From Pseudomonadota bacterium (lineage in GTDB: Bacteria > Pseudomonadota > Alphaproteobacteria > Ferrovibrionales > Ferrovibrionaceae), in the NCBI GenBank assembly GCA_023434425.1, contig JAEYSS010000100.1, positions 1 through 17,389 of the forward strand: a stretch of DNA of 17,389 nt, read 5' to 3'. The translations under genes and the position numbers were made by a program. Of the stretch, positions 15,925-17,389 are shown one piece after another. How positions within the stretch are numbered: position 1 is the first letter of the stretch; each line of letters opens with the position of its first letter. The notes under the pieces were generated by a model, which searched no databases, had not been told where the DNA came from, and saw only the letters and a list, made by a program, of their open reading frames with translations.

Positions 15925-17011
15925 CCAGGACAAGCGCGACTGGCTGCGGCTGATCCGCAGCACTCATCTCGGACCGATCACCTTTCACCACATACTCCGG
16001 TATTACGGCAGCGCCGCGGAAGCCATCGCACGCCTGCCCGAAATGAACGCGCGTGCCGGCGGGAAGCGGAAAATCGAACTGGCGACCGAGAAAACCGTCA
16101 CGGCCGAACTGAAAGCGCTCAAGGCCTGCGGCGCCTCGCTGCTGGCCTGGGGCGAACCGGGCTATCCGACCGGCCTGATGCAGTTGGAGGACGCGCCGCC
16201 CCTGCTGGCGGTGAAGGGCGATGCGCAGGACATCACGGCTCTGCCAGGCATCGCCATGGTCGGCGCGCGCAACGCCTCGGCCATCGGCCAGCGTTTCACC
16301 CGCGATATTGCCGCGGCGCTGGCGCGGCATGGCTTCGCCATCCTGTCCGGCCTCGCGCGTGGCAACGATAAGGCCGCGCATGAGGGCGCGCTCGGTGCGG
16401 ACGGTAAGACCGCGGCCTTCATCGGTACCGGAATCGATATCGCATTTCCGCCGGAGAATGCGAAGTTGCAGGACGAGATCGCCGAACGTGGTGCGGTCTT
16501 TGCCGAGATGCCGGTGGGGTCGCCGCCGCTGGCGCAGAATTTCCCGCGCCGCAACCGGCTCATCTCGGGGGCTTCCGTCGGCGTGCTGGTGGTGGAAGCG
16601 GCACTGAAATCCGGTTCGCTGATCACTGCGCGCATGGCAGCGGAACAAGGTCGCGAGGTAATGGCTGTGCCCGGTTCTCCGCTCGATCCGCGCTGCCGCG
16701 GCAGCAACGGCCTGATCCGTGATGGCGCCGCCCTGATCGAGACCGTCGACGACATCCTTGCCATCCTGGCACCCCAGCGCGCGCAGCCGCACGCCGAAGC
16801 TCCCGCGTTGAAACCCGCGCCGATTGCCGATGACGACCTGTCGCGCGCCCATGCCGAGATCGAACGCCTGCTGTCGCCTTCGCCGGTGCAAGTGGATGAA
16901 CTGGTGCGCATCAGCGGGCTCGCATCCGCTCTGGTGCAAATGGTGCTGACCGAAAAGGAACTGGCTGGCCGGGTGTTACGCCACCCCGGCGGCAAGGTGT
17001 CGAGTACCTGA
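15896..17011 (+). CDS. dprA: DNA-processing protein DprA
   Basis: This 371-residue DprA/Smf protein loads RecA on incoming single-stranded DNA during natural transformation; it is also widespread in species not known to be transformable. An N-terminal SAM/HhH-like region (about 10-50) precedes the Rossmann-fold core. Core motifs are MVGARNAS (121-128), SGLARGNDKAAHEGAL (151-166), FPRRNRLISG (216-225) and SLITARMAAEQGREVMAVPGSPLD (241-264). SGLARG-N-D has Asn where most relatives have Ile. A C-terminal winged-helix domain (about 318-371) is present. The start inside plsY (29-base overlap) gives a normal N-terminus. It ends the pyr-plsY-dprA unit; topA, often next in relatives, does not follow here. 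Confidence 0.95.
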   Translation: MAHSSPRLPDQDKRDWLRLIRSTHLGPITFHHILRYYGSAAEAIARLPEMNARAGGKRKIELATEKTVTAELKALKACGASLLAWGEPGYPTGLMQLEDAPPLLAVKGDAQDITALPGIAMVGARNASAIGQRFTRDIAAALARHGFAILSGLARGNDKAAHEGALGADGKTAAFIGTGIDIAFPPENAKLQDEIAERGAVFAEMPVGSPPLAQNFPRRNRLISGASVGVLVVEAALKSGSLITARMAAEQGREVMAVPGSPLDPRCRGSNGLIRDGAALIETVDDILAILAPQRAQPHAEAPALKPAPIADDDLSRAHAEIERLLSPSPVQVDELVRISGLASALVQMVLTEKELAGRVLRHPGGKVSST

Positions 17012-17020
17012 AAAAGCAGC

Positions 17021-17047
17021 TTGCCTTTCGGCTGGCGCGGCGATAAG
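17021..17047 (+). promoter_or_regulatory. Candidate promoter for the rhodanese-gene leader
   Basis: TTGCCT (17021-17026) and GATAAG (17042-17047) are separated by 15 bases, slightly short but otherwise sigma-70-like (4 of 6 in each box). Transcription from it would begin near 17054, directly before the first leader hairpin at 17058. The coincidence of positions supports it; the sequence match alone is weak. Confidence 0.35.
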
Positions 17048-17057
17048 TCTCAGGCCA

Positions 17058-17137
17058 CGGGGACAACGCGGTCTCCCCGCTTCTTAGGTACTTCGGTATC
17101 CAAGCGCCGCTCCTGACGCCGTTTTGCACGGCAGGAG
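17058..17137 (+). promoter_or_regulatory. Structured 5' leader (three hairpins) that hides the ribosome-binding site
   Basis: Three consecutive hairpins lie between dprA and the rhodanese gene. The first is CGGGGA (17058-17063) with TCCCCG (17074-17079). The second is GGTAC (17087-17091) with GTATC (17096-17100) around an extra-stable C(UUCG)G loop. The third is a compound stem: CTCCT (17110-17114) with AGGAG (17133-17137), a GAC bulge, then GCCGT (17118-17122) with ACGGC (17128-17132) around loop TTTGC. AGGAG in the third is the ribosome-binding sequence for the ATG at 17147, so folding would block translation. Together they look like a cis-regulatory RNA such as a riboswitch. As I recall, chrB-a/chrB-b RNA motifs have been described upstream of chromate-resistance genes in Alphaproteobacteria; I could not compare structures. 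Confidence 0.6.
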
Positions 17138-17146
17138 TTCGCTTTC

Positions 17147-17389
17147 ATGGATACCAGCACCTTTCCCTCAATCTCGATTGCCGCACTGGCGCGTGATCAT
17201 GCTGCCGGGCGCTTCCCTGTGCTGCTCGATGTGCGGCACGAGGAACGTTATGCCGAAGCCGTAAGCACCATCCGCGGCGCGCGGCGCCGGCGCCCGGACC
17301 AGCTGTCGCGATGGGCCGCAGAGCTGCCGCGCGAGGCCCTGATCGTCGTCGCCTGCGTGCATGGCCATGAAGTCAGCCAGAGTGCGGTG
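17147..17389 (+). CDS. Rhodanese-like protein of the chromate-resistance (ChrB-associated) family (partial, C-terminus outside window)
   Basis: The first 81 codons are present and open to the window end. The start is ATG 17147, 9 bases after AGGAG. The sequence shows a rhodanese domain: LLDVRHEERYAEA (about 26-38), IRGARRRRPDQLSRWAAELP, then the active-site loop with C70 in ACVHGHEVSQSA. This CVHGHEVSQ loop and the RRRPDQL segment are typical of alphaproteobacterial proteins annotated as sulfurtransferase/chromate resistance proteins, in which a rhodanese domain can precede a ChrB-type domain and a chrA chromate transporter gene may follow. Neither can be seen here. The rhodanese domain is sure; the chromate link is inferred from family memory. 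The gene has its own structured leader and is probably transcribed separately from dprA. Confidence 0.75.
   Translation, partial: MDTSTFPSISIAALARDHAAGRFPVLLDVRHEERYAEAVSTIRGARRRRPDQLSRWAAELPREALIVVACVHGHEVSQSAV

Noticed and set aside
15854..16939. 361-codon minus-strand frame opposite dprA
   Set aside because: DprA motifs on the plus strand are complete, and the antisense product has no family features.
17012..17040. Possible intrinsic terminator after dprA
   Set aside because: The short GCC-TTTC-GGC stem lacks a following U-run; the region reads better as a promoter for the next gene.

Overview
The window is chromosomal DNA from a GC-rich alphaproteobacterium. The best guess is a Rhodospirillales-type lineage. 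The guess rests on the PyrB/degenerate-PyrC/PlsY/DprA order, the MetG-TatD-metallohydrolase order, an ELM1-family (DUF1022) gene, and an iron cluster of imelysin, di-heme oxidoreductase, imelysin and DUF1513. I see no mobile element, CRISPR array, tRNA or rRNA, and no stretch over 300 bases lacks a gene. Genes from 1 to 12852 all lie on the minus strand. Genes from 12920 to the end all lie on the plus strand.

Region 1 (6100 down to 1, minus strand) is a tightly packed seven-gene iron-uptake operon: exbB, exbD, tonB, a canonical imelysin, a di-heme c-type oxidoreductase, a second imelysin with an altered signature motif, and a Tat-exported DUF1513 protein cut by the window edge. ExbB/ExbD/TonB would energise an outer-membrane transporter. 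The four periplasmic proteins would bind and redox-process iron. Upstream (6101-6266) lie an AT-rich dyad, a weak promoter and a partial Fur-box-like sequence.

Region 2 (10410 down to 6267, minus) is a compact housekeeping cluster: metG, tatD, a PhnP-like metallo-beta-lactamase-fold hydrolase and an ELM1-family protein, with a short hairpin terminator after the last gene.

Region 3 (12852 down to 10475, minus) is an unrecognised 182-residue helical protein translationally coupled (ATGA overlap) to a large TPR protein with a GT9-like C-terminal domain. Their function is unknown.

Region 4 (12938-17011, plus) is pyrB, a pyrC-like gene, plsY and dprA, with overlapping or nearly touching ends. 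The pyrC-like product lacks key metal/catalytic residues of dihydroorotase and is most likely a non-catalytic PyrC' partner of aspartate carbamoyltransferase.

Region 5 (17012-17389, plus) starts a new unit: a three-hairpin leader whose last hairpin sequesters the Shine-Dalgarno sequence of a rhodanese-type gene of the chromate-resistance (ChrB-associated) family, truncated by the window end. This leader and the degenerate PyrC are the two most interesting features. Neither is shown to be new: degenerate PyrC partners are known, and a chrB-type RNA motif may already describe the leader.
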